Below, piece by piece: positions 23,284 to 30,981 of a stretch of 64,000 nt of DNA (position 1 is the stretch's first letter; the number at the start of each line of letters is the position of its first letter). The notes below the pieces were generated by a model. It did no database searches. It had not been told where the DNA came from and worked only from the letters and a program-made list of their open reading frames with translations. Made by a program: the position numbers and the translations under genes. The DNA comes from Pirellula sp. SH-Sr6A (lineage in GTDB: Bacteria > Planctomycetota > Planctomycetia > Pirellulales > Pirellulaceae): NCBI RefSeq assembly GCF_001610875.1, contig NZ_CP011272.1:1035988-1099987 (forward strand), written 5' to 3'.

Positions 23284-23398
23284 AAAAGCATTTCGACGCT
23301 TCTGGCTGTTTGTGCGAATCGTCTGGAGAGAGTCTCCAGCGGGTGGATTGATGGATATTCGAACTGCATGGCGAGTCGCGACGATCATACACGGATAA
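23267..23398 (+). CDS. Small Arg-rich protein
   Basis: 43 residues from ATG 23267, overlapping the membrane-peptide gene. Basic and aromatic (KAFRRFWLFVRIVWRE). No family. Confidence 0.35.
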   Translation: MTSFCRKAFRRFWLFVRIVWRESPAGGLMDIRTAWRVATIIHG

Positions 23399-23433
23399 GC
23401 ACTAGCGGTTGTGAGATCCGCAATGGAGAAAGC

Positions 23434-23697
23434 ATGAAAGTTGATGTCGACGTATTGGACTTTGTGCGTTGCGAGCTTGCGCAAGGTAGCTGTCCAAAGT
23501 GCCACGCTGTACACGATCCGGTTTTGATGCAACGAAGCTGGATGATTCCCGGTGAGCCTCGCGTGTTCGGGATCAAGTGCCCAACGTGCGGATTCCACGT
23601 CACAAACGAAGAGATTGCCAGGATAGAGCAAATGATAGCGCCCTTGGTCGCCAATGCTGTCAAGTCATTTGAAGAATGGAGAGCATTTAATGAGTGA
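23434..23697 (+). CDS. Small zinc-ribbon protein
   Basis: 87 residues from ATG 23434 after a spacer element. Two knuckles, CPKC (~20) and CPTC (~49), form a zinc ribbon, followed by a helix (EEIARIEQMIAPLVANAV). Confidence 0.5.
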   Translation: MKVDVDVLDFVRCELAQGSCPKCHAVHDPVLMQRSWMIPGEPRVFGIKCPTCGFHVTNEEIARIEQMIAPLVANAVKSFEEWRAFNE

Positions 23698-23736
23698 GCC
23701 TATCAGCATTAGCGGCGTCAACAAAAAGGTAGGACG

Positions 23737-23973
23737 ATGAGCCATACACCACGAATCGAAACCAGAGTCGTCGAAGAGTTCGATCTTTACTGGGTATACA
23801 GTTCTGTGAATGGTTGGTGTACTCAATGGCCTGTTCAATCGCCCACAAAAGAGGATGGTGAAGTTCTCGCGGCACAACTTCGAAACCTCATTAGGTCCGT
23901 CTATCGTCAAGCCTACAACGACGGCATCGCCGCTTGCCAGGAACAAATCAAGAATGCACTGGGGGTAAAATGA
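23737..23973 (+). CDS. Small hypothetical protein
   Basis: 78 residues; beta start (RVVEEFDLYWVYSSVNGW) then a helix (AAQLRNLIRSVYRQAYNDG). Overlaps the next gene by 4 bases. Confidence 0.45.
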   Translation: MSHTPRIETRVVEEFDLYWVYSSVNGWCTQWPVQSPTKEDGEVLAAQLRNLIRSVYRQAYNDGIAACQEQIKNALGVK

Positions 23974-24212
23974 GTTGCAAAAAAAACGCAGCAAGCAATC
24001 CGCCTCTCTATCGAGGCTTTGCGTTCGTGGATTCGAGCGGTATCGATTTGAATTCGATCGCAAAAACGGAAGATGAGGTTAAGTGGAACATGCTCGAATC
24101 AAGCATGGGTTGGAGATTCGGGCATCCAGATCGGTATTGCAGGGACACAGAATGGGAAAGGCTGTTGACGTATGGAAAGGTTGTCTCGGTAACGGTGAGC
24201 GTAAATGAGTAG
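23970..24212 (+). CDS. Small hypothetical protein
   Basis: 80 residues from ATG 23970 (MSCKKNAASNPPLYRGFAF). No family; overlapped on both sides. Confidence 0.4.
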   Translation: MSCKKNAASNPPLYRGFAFVDSSGIDLNSIAKTEDEVKWNMLESSMGWRFGHPDRYCRDTEWERLLTYGKVVSVTVSVNE

Positions 24213-24612
24213 CTTCAACTGCGAACACTGCGGTGCACCATGCTTAGACTCGCCAGCGGGCTATACCACTGGCTGCGAGCATTACCCGCCAGACGTGCCG
24301 AAGATACCCGACATTGTTCGGCAATGCCTCGTTGAGTGGATGGTGCAAACGGTCCAAGAGATTAGCGAAGATGGTTGGGCTGCTGGATGGTACAGCGGAA
24401 TCGAGCATTTGGCTTGGGATGCTATGCAGGGAAAAGAGATCGATGGTTTGCAGTGGTGCAGCACAAAGCGAGCGTTACGCAAACTAAAGGCAGTATCGGA
24501 CTATCTAGGTGTGTGGGTGCATTGGGATAAGGAAGTTGGCGAGCCGAGAGCGATTCCGGTTTGGGTGTGGGTCAAGATCCACGAAGCAAAGGGAGGGCGG
24601 ATCGATGACTGA
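24205..24612 (+). CDS. Hypothetical protein with N-terminal cysteine cluster
   Basis: 135 residues. CEHCGAPC at the start plus a later Cys may bind zinc; Trp-rich body (EDGWAAGWYSGIEHLAW, WVHWDKEVG). No family. Confidence 0.5.
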   Translation: MSSFNCEHCGAPCLDSPAGYTTGCEHYPPDVPKIPDIVRQCLVEWMVQTVQEISEDGWAAGWYSGIEHLAWDAMQGKEIDGLQWCSTKRALRKLKAVSDYLGVWVHWDKEVGEPRAIPVWVWVKIHEAKGGRIDD

Positions 24613-24826
24613 GCAAGTGCCGAAGATCAAGCCGCTAGTGTGGGCACATTACACAGGCATGGACTACGATTGCGTAGCCAAATCATCAGTCGGTGATTTC
24701 TATCTGTACGCAGACAGCATCGGAAAGTGGGTTGTAGACGGTAAAGCGGTGTTTAACACGGTGGAGGCAGCCAAGGCGTGGTGCCAAGTCGAGTACGAAA
24801 GGCGGGTGCGAGAATGTCTGGAGTGA
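24605..24826 (+). CDS. Small protein, copy 1 of a tandem paralogue pair
   Basis: 73 residues from ATG 24605. It shares KIKPL-W near the start and AKAWCQ-EYERRVRECLE at the end with the next gene; the middle has diverged. The two ends also match at the DNA level. Confidence 0.5.
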   Translation: MTEQVPKIKPLVWAHYTGMDYDCVAKSSVGDFYLYADSIGKWVVDGKAVFNTVEAAKAWCQVEYERRVRECLE

Positions 24827-25053
24827 AGATCAAGCCATTGGCATGGGTCAAAGGAAACCCAAACATAAGCGAATGGACAGCGGAAACGCCACTCGGCAAG
24901 TTTCGCGTCATAAAGCGATACCAAGACAAGTCTGCCATAGTGTACATGGCACCTTTCGACTGTGGCGTTTGCCCCGATTTTTTAGACATAGAGGACGCCA
25001 AGGCATGGTGCCAAGCGGAGTACGAAAGGCGGGTCAGGGAGTGCTTGGAATGA
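24814..25053 (+). CDS. Small protein, copy 2 of a tandem paralogue pair
   Basis: 79 residues from ATG 24814, overlapping copy 1 in a different frame. Same conserved start and end. Function unknown. Confidence 0.5.
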   Translation: MSGVKIKPLAWVKGNPNISEWTAETPLGKFRVIKRYQDKSAIVYMAPFDCGVCPDFLDIEDAKAWCQAEYERRVRECLE

Positions 25054-25277
25054 GTGCCCACACAACATGGACATCAGTACACCCTCCTAAACTCGTGTTT
25101 CTGGTTCAATGGGATCACATCGAGGGCGAGTACAATGGAAAGCCAGACGTTCGCCGGATGCAAGTATTCTGCGACGAAGCCAATCTGGACGCAGAGGTAA
25201 AGCACCTTGATCGACGGAAGGTCAAATACACGGTGACCAAGTATCTGGCAGAGAGACAGGAACAAGTGCAGAAATGA
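25050..25277 (+). CDS. Small hypothetical protein
   Basis: 75 residues (ATG 25050, overlap ATGA). KLVFLVQWDHIEGEYNGKP then VKYTVTKYLAERQEQVQK. No family. Confidence 0.45.
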   Translation: MSAHTTWTSVHPPKLVFLVQWDHIEGEYNGKPDVRRMQVFCDEANLDAEVKHLDRRKVKYTVTKYLAERQEQVQK

Positions 25278-25558
25278 AAAACATAGGATCAATTCCAGGC
25301 AACAACTGGAACAACCTAGACCCAGAACAGGAGTTGGCGGCAATGCGAGGACAACCACAAGGGACCGAAGCGAGAGTCTGCGAGGACATTGCAGAGCGCC
25401 AAGCGTTGGGGATTGCGAAGTACGGCAAGACCGTCGCAGAGAATCCGCTAGAGCTGCGAGAGTGGCTCCAGCACGCCTACGAGGAATGCCTTGATCAAGC
25501 CGTTTACTTGAAGCGAGCTATCGAGCAGATTGATTACTTTAAGGCAATGATGAAATGA
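25274..25558 (+). CDS. Small phage protein with a HAYEECLD helix
   Basis: 94 residues. ELREWLQHAYEECLDQAVYL with RQALGIAKYGKT upstream resembles phage proteins related to dATP/dGTP-pyrophosphohydrolase-like folds (DUF5664-type pattern), a tentative match. Confidence 0.5.
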   Translation: MKNIGSIPGNNWNNLDPEQELAAMRGQPQGTEARVCEDIAERQALGIAKYGKTVAENPLELREWLQHAYEECLDQAVYLKRAIEQIDYFKAMMK

Positions 25559-25812
25559 AAAAGACCGACGACGAAACGCTAGTCGCTGCAATGCGGAAGC
25601 TAGCTCGCGACATTCGATCAGATGACGGAATCGCACAAGCAGCGATTCGCGAAGCTGCGGAAAGAATACACGACCAGTCGATGGCGCTGCGTGTTGTCGC
25701 TACATGGGCTAGGTGCGACGGATCGAGTCCATCGCCAAGGCATAAGGCAATGAAAGACATTGCGGAACATTGCGAACGTGCCTTAGTTCGAAAACAAGTG
25801 CGGACCAAATAA
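25555..25812 (+). CDS. Small hypothetical helical protein
   Basis: 85 residues, ATG overlapping the upstream stop, charged helices throughout. No family. About 110 bases without a gene follow. Confidence 0.45.
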   Translation: MKKTDDETLVAAMRKLARDIRSDDGIAQAAIREAAERIHDQSMALRVVATWARCDGSSPSPRHKAMKDIAEHCERALVRKQVRTK

Positions 25813-25924
25813 ACTCACTGACTCCAAACGCTACCGCAAGTGCGAGGTGGCGTCTTCTAAATACCGATCAACCGATTCCGGCATCGGATAGGTATGCAGC
25901 TCTCGCAACAGCAGGAAAATTAAA

Positions 25925-26251
25925 ATGGAAAACCAAATGCAACAAACGGTTAGAATTGCACTCCAATGCGGAGTACTTGGCGAAGCAGGTAATTTGTTGA
26001 GTTTCTTTGCCAAGAAAGATTACCTGGTTAGCTTTCTTCCAGTTGTTGAGGGCACGCGAATGCTTATTGGAGGTGTTTTGTGGGAAGTCGAATATTCCTA
26101 TTTTAAGCCAGAGGAGAACGTACAGGTAATTCAGCTCAGCATTCCAAATGAATATGAAGACTATAAACAGCGGGACATGTTAGACAGGTTTACTGGTTTG
26201 GGATTTTATGTTTCTGACGATGATGACGAGTGGTATGGATGTGAGTTGTGA
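25925..26251 (+). CDS. Hypothetical protein, related to the next gene
   Basis: 108 residues. FLPVVEGTRMLIGGVLWEVE aligns with FIPVGKGDRLEIDGMQCEV of the following gene, and both end with F-GLGF-like segments, so they are divergent paralogues. Function unknown. Confidence 0.5.
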   Translation: MENQMQQTVRIALQCGVLGEAGNLLSFFAKKDYLVSFLPVVEGTRMLIGGVLWEVEYSYFKPEENVQVIQLSIPNEYEDYKQRDMLDRFTGLGFYVSDDDDEWYGCEL

Positions 26252-26280
26252 TTAAAACTGTTAAGTGAAAGGGCATGGGA

Positions 26281-26601
26281 ATGTCGCAAAAGGTTAACGT
26301 GATTGCATACGCAGAAGTCTCTCTAGAAGGCCATCACGGGGAGGTGGAGTTTGAGAGAGAAAAGGAATACGATATGGAGTTTATTCCAGTGGGAAAGGGA
26401 GACCGTCTGGAAATAGATGGAATGCAATGCGAAGTTATTTGTGTGTGGTACGACGTAGAGAAACGTTTGCAGGTGATAGAAGTTGATTTGTGCTGTGGGA
26501 CTGAGGAAAAGTACGAGGTTCTGGACGAAGTATTCACAAGACTTGGTTTCCTGCGCACGGATTTGGATTACTTCCGAAGCGGTGACAGTCAAAAGTATTA
26601 A
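26281..26601 (+). CDS. Hypothetical protein, paralogue of the preceding gene
   Basis: 106 residues from ATG 26281 (GAAAGG about 7 bases upstream; ATG 26275 is too close to it). Beta-rich, acidic. See the preceding entry. Confidence 0.5.
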   Translation: MSQKVNVIAYAEVSLEGHHGEVEFEREKEYDMEFIPVGKGDRLEIDGMQCEVICVWYDVEKRLQVIEVDLCCGTEEKYEVLDEVFTRLGFLRTDLDYFRSGDSQKY

Positions 26602-26619
26602 ACGAAAGGACTTTGCGAA

Positions 26620-26994
26620 ATGGCTCGGCCAAAGATGGAGATTGATAAAGAAAAATGGCTCAAGGCCATTAAGGACCAAGGCGGGATGGTGACATTTGTC
26701 GCCAAGCAGCTTGGCATCTCTCGAAACACGGTCGCGAAGTACCGAGACGAAATCGATTGGGTTAAGGAAGCCTTCGAGGACGTTGAAGCCGAGACCCTTG
26801 ATCACGCGAACAAAACGATTCAAGCCGCTGTGAAGGAAGATTACAAGGCCGCTGCGTGGTATCTCGACAGGAAGGGCAAGGATCGAGGCTTCGGGAAAGA
26901 GGTCAAGGTAGACGCCAACGTATCGCAGCAAGCGGTTATTCATCTCCATTTGCCAGACGACGGGCGAGAGGATCCGGCAGCAGCGGATGAATAA
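26620..26994 (+). CDS. terS: Terminase small subunit
   Basis: 124 residues. A helix-turn-helix (MVTFVAKQLGISRNTVAKYR) recognises the packaging site, followed by helical oligomerisation sequence (LDHANKTIQAAVKEDYKAAA) and an acidic tail. It overlaps the large-subunit gene by 8 bases. Confidence 0.8.
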   Translation: MARPKMEIDKEKWLKAIKDQGGMVTFVAKQLGISRNTVAKYRDEIDWVKEAFEDVEAETLDHANKTIQAAVKEDYKAAAWYLDRKGKDRGFGKEVKVDANVSQQAVIHLHLPDDGREDPAAADE

Positions 26995-29452
26995 GCCCGA
27001 GAAGCCACCCATCAAGACGATACAGCCACAGCCAGGGCCCCAGACAGCTGCGTTTACCTCCAAGGCCGACATCATCATTTACGGTGGTCAGGCGGGAGGT
27101 GGTAAGTCTTGGTATTTGGTTAATGAACCACTTCGGAGAATCCACAATAAAGGTTTCCGAGGAGGCATCTTTCGCCGTACTTACCCCCAGCTAAAAGGCC
27201 AGGGCGGGGTTTGGGATGAGTGCCAGGAGATTTACAGAGCTTGCGGCGCTCGAATGCGGGAGGGGCAGGAGCTCGATGCGACATTTCCTAGCGGAGCGAA
27301 TATTGCATTCCTTCACCTCCAGCACGAGAAAACCAAATATGACTACCAAGGACACCAATTCTGTTGTGAAGTCGGTACGAGGATTAGAACCATTCGCGGA
27401 CTTGTCGCCGTTGAGGATCTTAAAGACGGCGACCTGGTGCAAACCATTGGAGGATTTCAGAAGGTGCTTCGAGTACAGCAGCCTCGGCTAGCGAAGTGTG
27501 TTGTTGCGACCGTTGGAGACAAGTCGCAGGTTCACACGACTGATCATCAAATTTTGACGGTTAATGGCTGGCAATCTTACGACGATATGTTTTGTGAATC
27601 TCACCCACCTTTGATTTCCGCACCCAAGGAATGTTGTGACGCTCGCAAATCTGAACTACCGTCTTGTGAGCTATCCCGAGCTCATTCTGGATCCTTCGAT
27701 AGCTCCAGCGCTGATCGGCTGCAACCTGTCGAATCAATTCGATTACGTTCGGATCGTCAATGTTCGTCGGTGGTTTCCTCTTCCTCTCCGCAACAATGTC
27801 AGGGAAGCGATTCCGTAGGGTTTGATGATGGCATCCAAGCATCGCGGCAGCTTCCTTTATTGACCTGCCTTGCATTGCTGCACGAACGGACTCTCGATTC
27901 AGCCTACTTCGCATTTTCTCCGCGTTCCTCTGGCAGTGAATTTTGCGATGCTCGGACTGACTCATTACCTGGAGATTCTCCGGAGCGTTGTTTGATCGAA
28001 CTTCATCGACATGATGAACAACCTCGCCTTTCTCCAAAAATCTACCAAGCTGGTCTTCCGCCACGAGCCTATGCTGAGCAACAAATCCCCAGCTATTTGC
28101 AGCCGGATGATCAGGGGAAAGTTCATAAACATATCCGGACACTAGAACGGTATGCCCACCCCTATACGAAGGCGGACGTTCATTGCTCTTGTCTGGTAGA
28201 GGTAAAAACTTGCGAGATGAAACCATGTGGTGAGCGCCTTGTTGTTGATGTGACTGTTGCAAACGAATCACACTACGTTAGCGAATCAGGGCTAATAAAC
28301 AAGAACTGCTACCTAGGGTTTGATGAGCTAACCCATTTCACCGAGTCCCAATTCTTTTACATGCTGTCGCGGAACCGTTCGACTTGCGGAATCCGGCCCT
28401 ACGTCCGCGCGACTTGCAACCCTGAGCCGGGGTGGGTCGCCGATTTCCTTGCGTGGTGGATCGATCAGAGCACAGGGTTGGCGATCCCAGAGCGTTCGGG
28501 AGTCGTTCGGTATTTCATCCGGGGAAACGATGAAAAGATTTACTGGGGTGATACGAAAGAGGAAATCATCGAGGAATTTCCCGAGTACAGCCCCGAGGAC
28601 ATCCTTAGCGTTACTTTCATCCTCGCCACGCTGGACGATAACAAAATCCTGCAAAAGAAAGACCCGGGATACAAGGCTCGGCTTATGTCGCTCTCGAAGA
28701 TCGAGCGGGATAGGCTTCTGGGGGGAAACTGGAAGGTTGCTGAGGGGGCGCAGATCAATGGCGAATGGATCAGGAAGTATTCCACGAACGCAGTGGAAAT
28801 CGAGTGTGTGTTCCAAGACATGCTTCTAAAACTACCGATGGCAATGATGCGGCGAATTGCGACCATCGACACCGCTGGGACATCGAAGGAAAAGGCCGCG
28901 AAGGATCGAGGCAAGGAACCGTCCTGGAGCGTTTGCGGAGTCTGGGACATCGTGACGCGCATGAGCGTGAACTACCAAGGGAGAGCGGTGCAGCTCAGCG
29001 AAATGATTTTCCTGCGCTACGTGTGGCGAAAACAAGTCGACTGGAACGGATTAAGGCAAGGAATTGACGAAACACTAGATACATGGAACGTGACAAAGGC
29101 TTATATTGAAAATGCTCACTTCGGCCAGGCCTTGAAGCAGGAAATCAAGTCTTGCCCATGTGAGTTAATAGGCCCAGTTTTGCCAGGGATGGGAGATCGT
29201 GGGGAAGGTGCTAAACTCGAAAGAGCGATCGCATCAGGGATGCTTTCTAGGTTCGAACATGGAAAGATATTTGTGCCGCGCGAGCCAAGCGACTGGCTAG
29301 CCGCCTACCTTCGAGAAATTGAGGCGTGGACAGGCAAGCCGGATGAAGTCGCGGACCAAATTGATATGACCTCTTACGCTTCCTACCTGTCGAAAAAAGG
29401 CGCTTCGGCTTGGGGTGGTGTAATTCAAACAAACCAAGGAATGATGAGATGA
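26987..29452 (+). CDS. terL: Terminase large subunit, interrupted by an intein
   Basis: An 821-residue precursor of the packaging motor. Walker A is GGQAGGGKS at 33-41. An intein occupies residues ~126-440. After its excision the sequence reads GHQF-CYLGFDELTHF, where LGFDE is Walker B, leaving a ~506-residue terminase of normal size. The nuclease domain follows: MRRIATIDTAGTSK, AYIENAHFGQAL and DEVADQIDMTSYASY supply the acidic residues. The ATPase powers DNA entry and the nuclease cuts concatemers. Without splicing the ATPase site would be split, so splicing should be required for packaging. Confidence 0.92.
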   Translation: MNKPEKPPIKTIQPQPGPQTAAFTSKADIIIYGGQAGGGKSWYLVNEPLRRIHNKGFRGGIFRRTYPQLKGQGGVWDECQEIYRACGARMREGQELDATFPSGANIAFLHLQHEKTKYDYQGHQFCCEVGTRIRTIRGLVAVEDLKDGDLVQTIGGFQKVLRVQQPRLAKCVVATVGDKSQVHTTDHQILTVNGWQSYDDMFCESHPPLISAPKECCDARKSELPSCELSRAHSGSFDSSSADRLQPVESIRLRSDRQCSSVVSSSSPQQCQGSDSVGFDDGIQASRQLPLLTCLALLHERTLDSAYFAFSPRSSGSEFCDARTDSLPGDSPERCLIELHRHDEQPRLSPKIYQAGLPPRAYAEQQIPSYLQPDDQGKVHKHIRTLERYAHPYTKADVHCSCLVEVKTCEMKPCGERLVVDVTVANESHYVSESGLINKNCYLGFDELTHFTESQFFYMLSRNRSTCGIRPYVRATCNPEPGWVADFLAWWIDQSTGLAIPERSGVVRYFIRGNDEKIYWGDTKEEIIEEFPEYSPEDILSVTFILATLDDNKILQKKDPGYKARLMSLSKIERDRLLGGNWKVAEGAQINGEWIRKYSTNAVEIECVFQDMLLKLPMAMMRRIATIDTAGTSKEKAAKDRGKEPSWSVCGVWDIVTRMSVNYQGRAVQLSEMIFLRYVWRKQVDWNGLRQGIDETLDTWNVTKAYIENAHFGQALKQEIKSCPCELIGPVLPGMGDRGEGAKLERAIASGMLSRFEHGKIFVPREPSDWLAAYLREIEAWTGKPDEVADQIDMTSYASYLSKKGASAWGGVIQTNQGMMR
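27362..28306 (+). other. Intein in terminase large subunit
   Basis: 315 codons in frame with terL. Block A starts at Cys126 (CCEVGTRIRT, with VAVEDLKDGDLVQT). Block B is GDKSQVHTTDHQILTVNGW with the TxxH motif. Blocks F and G are RLVVDVTVANESHYVSES then GLINKN followed by Cys+1. The penultimate residue is Lys rather than the usual His. The splicing blocks make up ~80 N-terminal and ~40 C-terminal residues, the size of a mini-intein. The ~195 residues between them are Ser/Pro/Arg-rich without endonuclease motifs, because this DNA encodes an HNH protein on the other strand. Confidence 0.88.
27561..28226 (-). CDS. HNH homing endonuclease encoded antisense inside the intein
   Basis: 221 residues from ATG 28226 (a GTG at 28271 would extend it). 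The HNH core reads FVAQHRLVAEDQLGRFLEKG, EVVHHVDEVRSNNAPENL, then SEHRKIH: HH at 71-72, Asn80, His93 and His97. Two helix-turn-helix-like segments follow (SIKEAAAMLGCHHQTLRNR and YRRIQNELGIAHKTVVQI), typical of specificity domains in phage intron-type HNH enzymes. The gene lies wholly inside the intein DNA, on the opposite strand, with its wobble base opposite the second codon position of terL. It should cut intein-less terL and spread the intein. Confidence 0.85.
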   Translation of the reverse strand: MVSSRKFLPLPDKSNERPPSYRGGHTVLVSGYVYELSPDHPAANSWGFVAQHRLVAEDQLGRFLEKGEVVHHVDEVRSNNAPENLQVMSQSEHRKIHCQRNAEKMRSRLNRESVRAAMQGRSIKEAAAMLGCHHQTLRNRFPDIVAERKRKPPTNIDDPNVIELIRQVAADQRWSYRRIQNELGIAHKTVVQICERHNIPWVRKSKVGEIHKTYRRKIASH

Positions 29453-29727
29453 GCGGACAGGCGAAGACGCAAAAGAAATTGGTCGAGGACTTGAACACCA
29501 ACGACAAAGACCCGTTTCTGAACCTAACAACGGTTGCGCGAGCCCTAGGAAAACATTCAACCACTATTCGCAATTGGGTCAACGATGGCATAATTGCAGC
29601 AACCCGATTCCCCAACGGGCTGTACAAGATCCGAAAAAGCGACCTGGAGAAGCTACTGAGCGTTTCTCGCATGAGAGACAACAAGGAGATTCTGGATCGC
29701 GTGAGTAACCTTGAAGGCGATTTATAA
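29449..29727 (+). CDS. Small MerR-like HTH protein
   Basis: 92 residues, ATGA overlap with terL. LNLTTVARALGKHSTTIRNW then VNDGIIAATRFPNGLYKIRK is a winged helix of the excisionase/MerR kind. Its position between terminase and head genes is unusual; it might help packaging or regulate late genes. Confidence 0.6.
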   Translation: MSGQAKTQKKLVEDLNTNDKDPFLNLTTVARALGKHSTTIRNWVNDGIIAATRFPNGLYKIRKSDLEKLLSVSRMRDNKEILDRVSNLEGDL

Positions 29728-29742
29728 CGGGGATTCAGGACT

Positions 29743-30903
29743 ATGGCGGCTAAACGATGGCTTGGGCTGGTAGCGGCGGTTAAACAAGTTTCGACGATCA
29801 CCATCAGTGGAACGGTCAACCCGGGCGACACTTTCACCGTTACCTGTGGTACCGCGGCGATCACTTCGACTGCGAGCAGTTCGAATACGACCACGACGGC
29901 TAGTGAGCTCCTAACAGCCCTAAACACTCAGGGGAAGCCATCACAGTTCAACGACATGCTTTGGAGCTCTGCATCTAACGTTGTCACCGCGACAGGTGTC
30001 ACAGCGGGCCAGCCATTCGTCATCACGGCAGGAACGAGCGGATCAGCAACCGTGAACGTTGCAACAACCACGGCGGCGACAGGTCCGAACTTCGCCAACG
30101 TCGCTGCAAACTGGAGCGGTGGGACATTGCCGACGACAGCCGACACGATCACGGTGGAAGCGAACTCACCCGATATTTTGTACGGGCTCACATCAAACAC
30201 GGATGTGATCGCCAAGTTCACTGTGGAGGCTGGGTTCACTGGTCGCATCGGTCTACCAGAGCGAAATGCAAGAGGATACCGAGAGTATCGAGATCAGCAT
30301 CTTTCGATGAACATCACGGCGCTCGAGGTTGGCTCGGGCCCCGGGCGAGGATCATCGCTGGTCAAGATCGATCTAAAATCGACCGGGACCGCGGTATCTG
30401 TGTTCAGCACGGGCCAGCGAGAGAGTGAGGAGGAGGACCCGTTACAACTCAAAGGCGGCACGGCTGCGACGGCTATCATTTCCTCGGGCACGGTATCCAT
30501 ATCCGGAAGAGCCGATGAGGCTAGCGCGTTCACCTCGATCAGCGTTGGTTCAGATGCGACCGTTACTTGTGGGGTCACTTGCACCCATACGAGCGTCACC
30601 ACGCGAGGGACTACCACTCTTGCGGCCGCTGTCACCAATCTTGTCGTGCAGGGTGGTCAGTGCATTTGCTACGGCCAAGTCACCAACGCCAACATCACCG
30701 CGGGCAGTTTTGTCTATCGGGCGTCCGATACGATCGCTGATTTGGATGTTGGCCCAGGTGTTTTGGATTGTTCAGACATTCGAGCCAGAACAATCTCGGC
30801 GCTCGAGCTTCGACCAGGTGCGCAAGTGATCGATCCTTACAAGACGATCACCGCGACGGCAATCACGATCGGGACCAATGTCAAAGGCTTGACGGTTCAG
30901 TAA
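29743..30903 (+). CDS. Phage structural protein, beta-rich
   Basis: 386 residues. The start AAKRWLGLVAAVKQVSTITI and strands of Thr/Ser/Val repeats suggest a beta-helix or stacked Ig-like fold (TITVEANSPDIL, TLAAAVTNLVVQ). Planctomycete phage-like loci carry proteins with this opening near capsid genes, as far as I recall. It could be a fibre on the head or a decoration protein. No enzymatic motif. Confidence 0.5.
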   Translation: MAAKRWLGLVAAVKQVSTITISGTVNPGDTFTVTCGTAAITSTASSSNTTTTASELLTALNTQGKPSQFNDMLWSSASNVVTATGVTAGQPFVITAGTSGSATVNVATTTAATGPNFANVAANWSGGTLPTTADTITVEANSPDILYGLTSNTDVIAKFTVEAGFTGRIGLPERNARGYREYRDQHLSMNITALEVGSGPGRGSSLVKIDLKSTGTAVSVFSTGQRESEEEDPLQLKGGTAATAIISSGTVSISGRADEASAFTSISVGSDATVTCGVTCTHTSVTTRGTTTLAAAVTNLVVQGGQCICYGQVTNANITAGSFVYRASDTIADLDVGPGVLDCSDIRARTISALELRPGAQVIDPYKTITATAITIGTNVKGLTVQ

Positions 30904-30965
30904 AAACTCTAGTTTATCTAATAACTCTAAGAACTCGCGCTATCTGTTTGGACTGCTCGAATGAA

Positions 30966-30981
30966 CCTGCATGATTGCAGG
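30966..30981 (+). promoter_or_regulatory. Hairpin over the start of the protease/scaffold gene
   Basis: CCTGCA-TGAT-TGCAGG, a 6-bp stem with a 4-base loop that contains the first possible ATG (30971) and ends just before the second (30983). It could tune initiation. Confidence 0.35.

Larger units (their letters stand above)
19167..23421 (+). repeat. Recurrent gene-spacer element GCGG-N9-CSGC (7 copies)
   Basis: Copies at 19167-19183, 19610-19626, 20857-20873, 22087-22103, 22899-22915, 23162-23178 and 23405-23421. Each begins at or just after a stop codon, usually as TAGCGG or GTGCGG, has exactly nine bases, then CGGC or CCGC. Most continue with A plus GGGA/GGAG and a start codon 8-20 bases on. 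The copies with CCGC can form a 4-bp hairpin. A variant with a 6-base gap is at 21553-21566. Confidence 0.6.

Noticed and set aside
23690-23740. 16-codon open frame bridging two genes
   Set aside because: Too short, without a ribosome site of its own; it may only be an overlap of stop and start signals.
18740-26601. Integron-like cassette array
   Set aside because: The repeated spacers do not show attC features (RYYYAAC/GTTRRRY boxes) and no integron-type integrase is present.
26323-27078. 251-codon minus-strand frame across terS
   Set aside because: It crosses well-supported plus-strand genes and its sequence is not protein-like.
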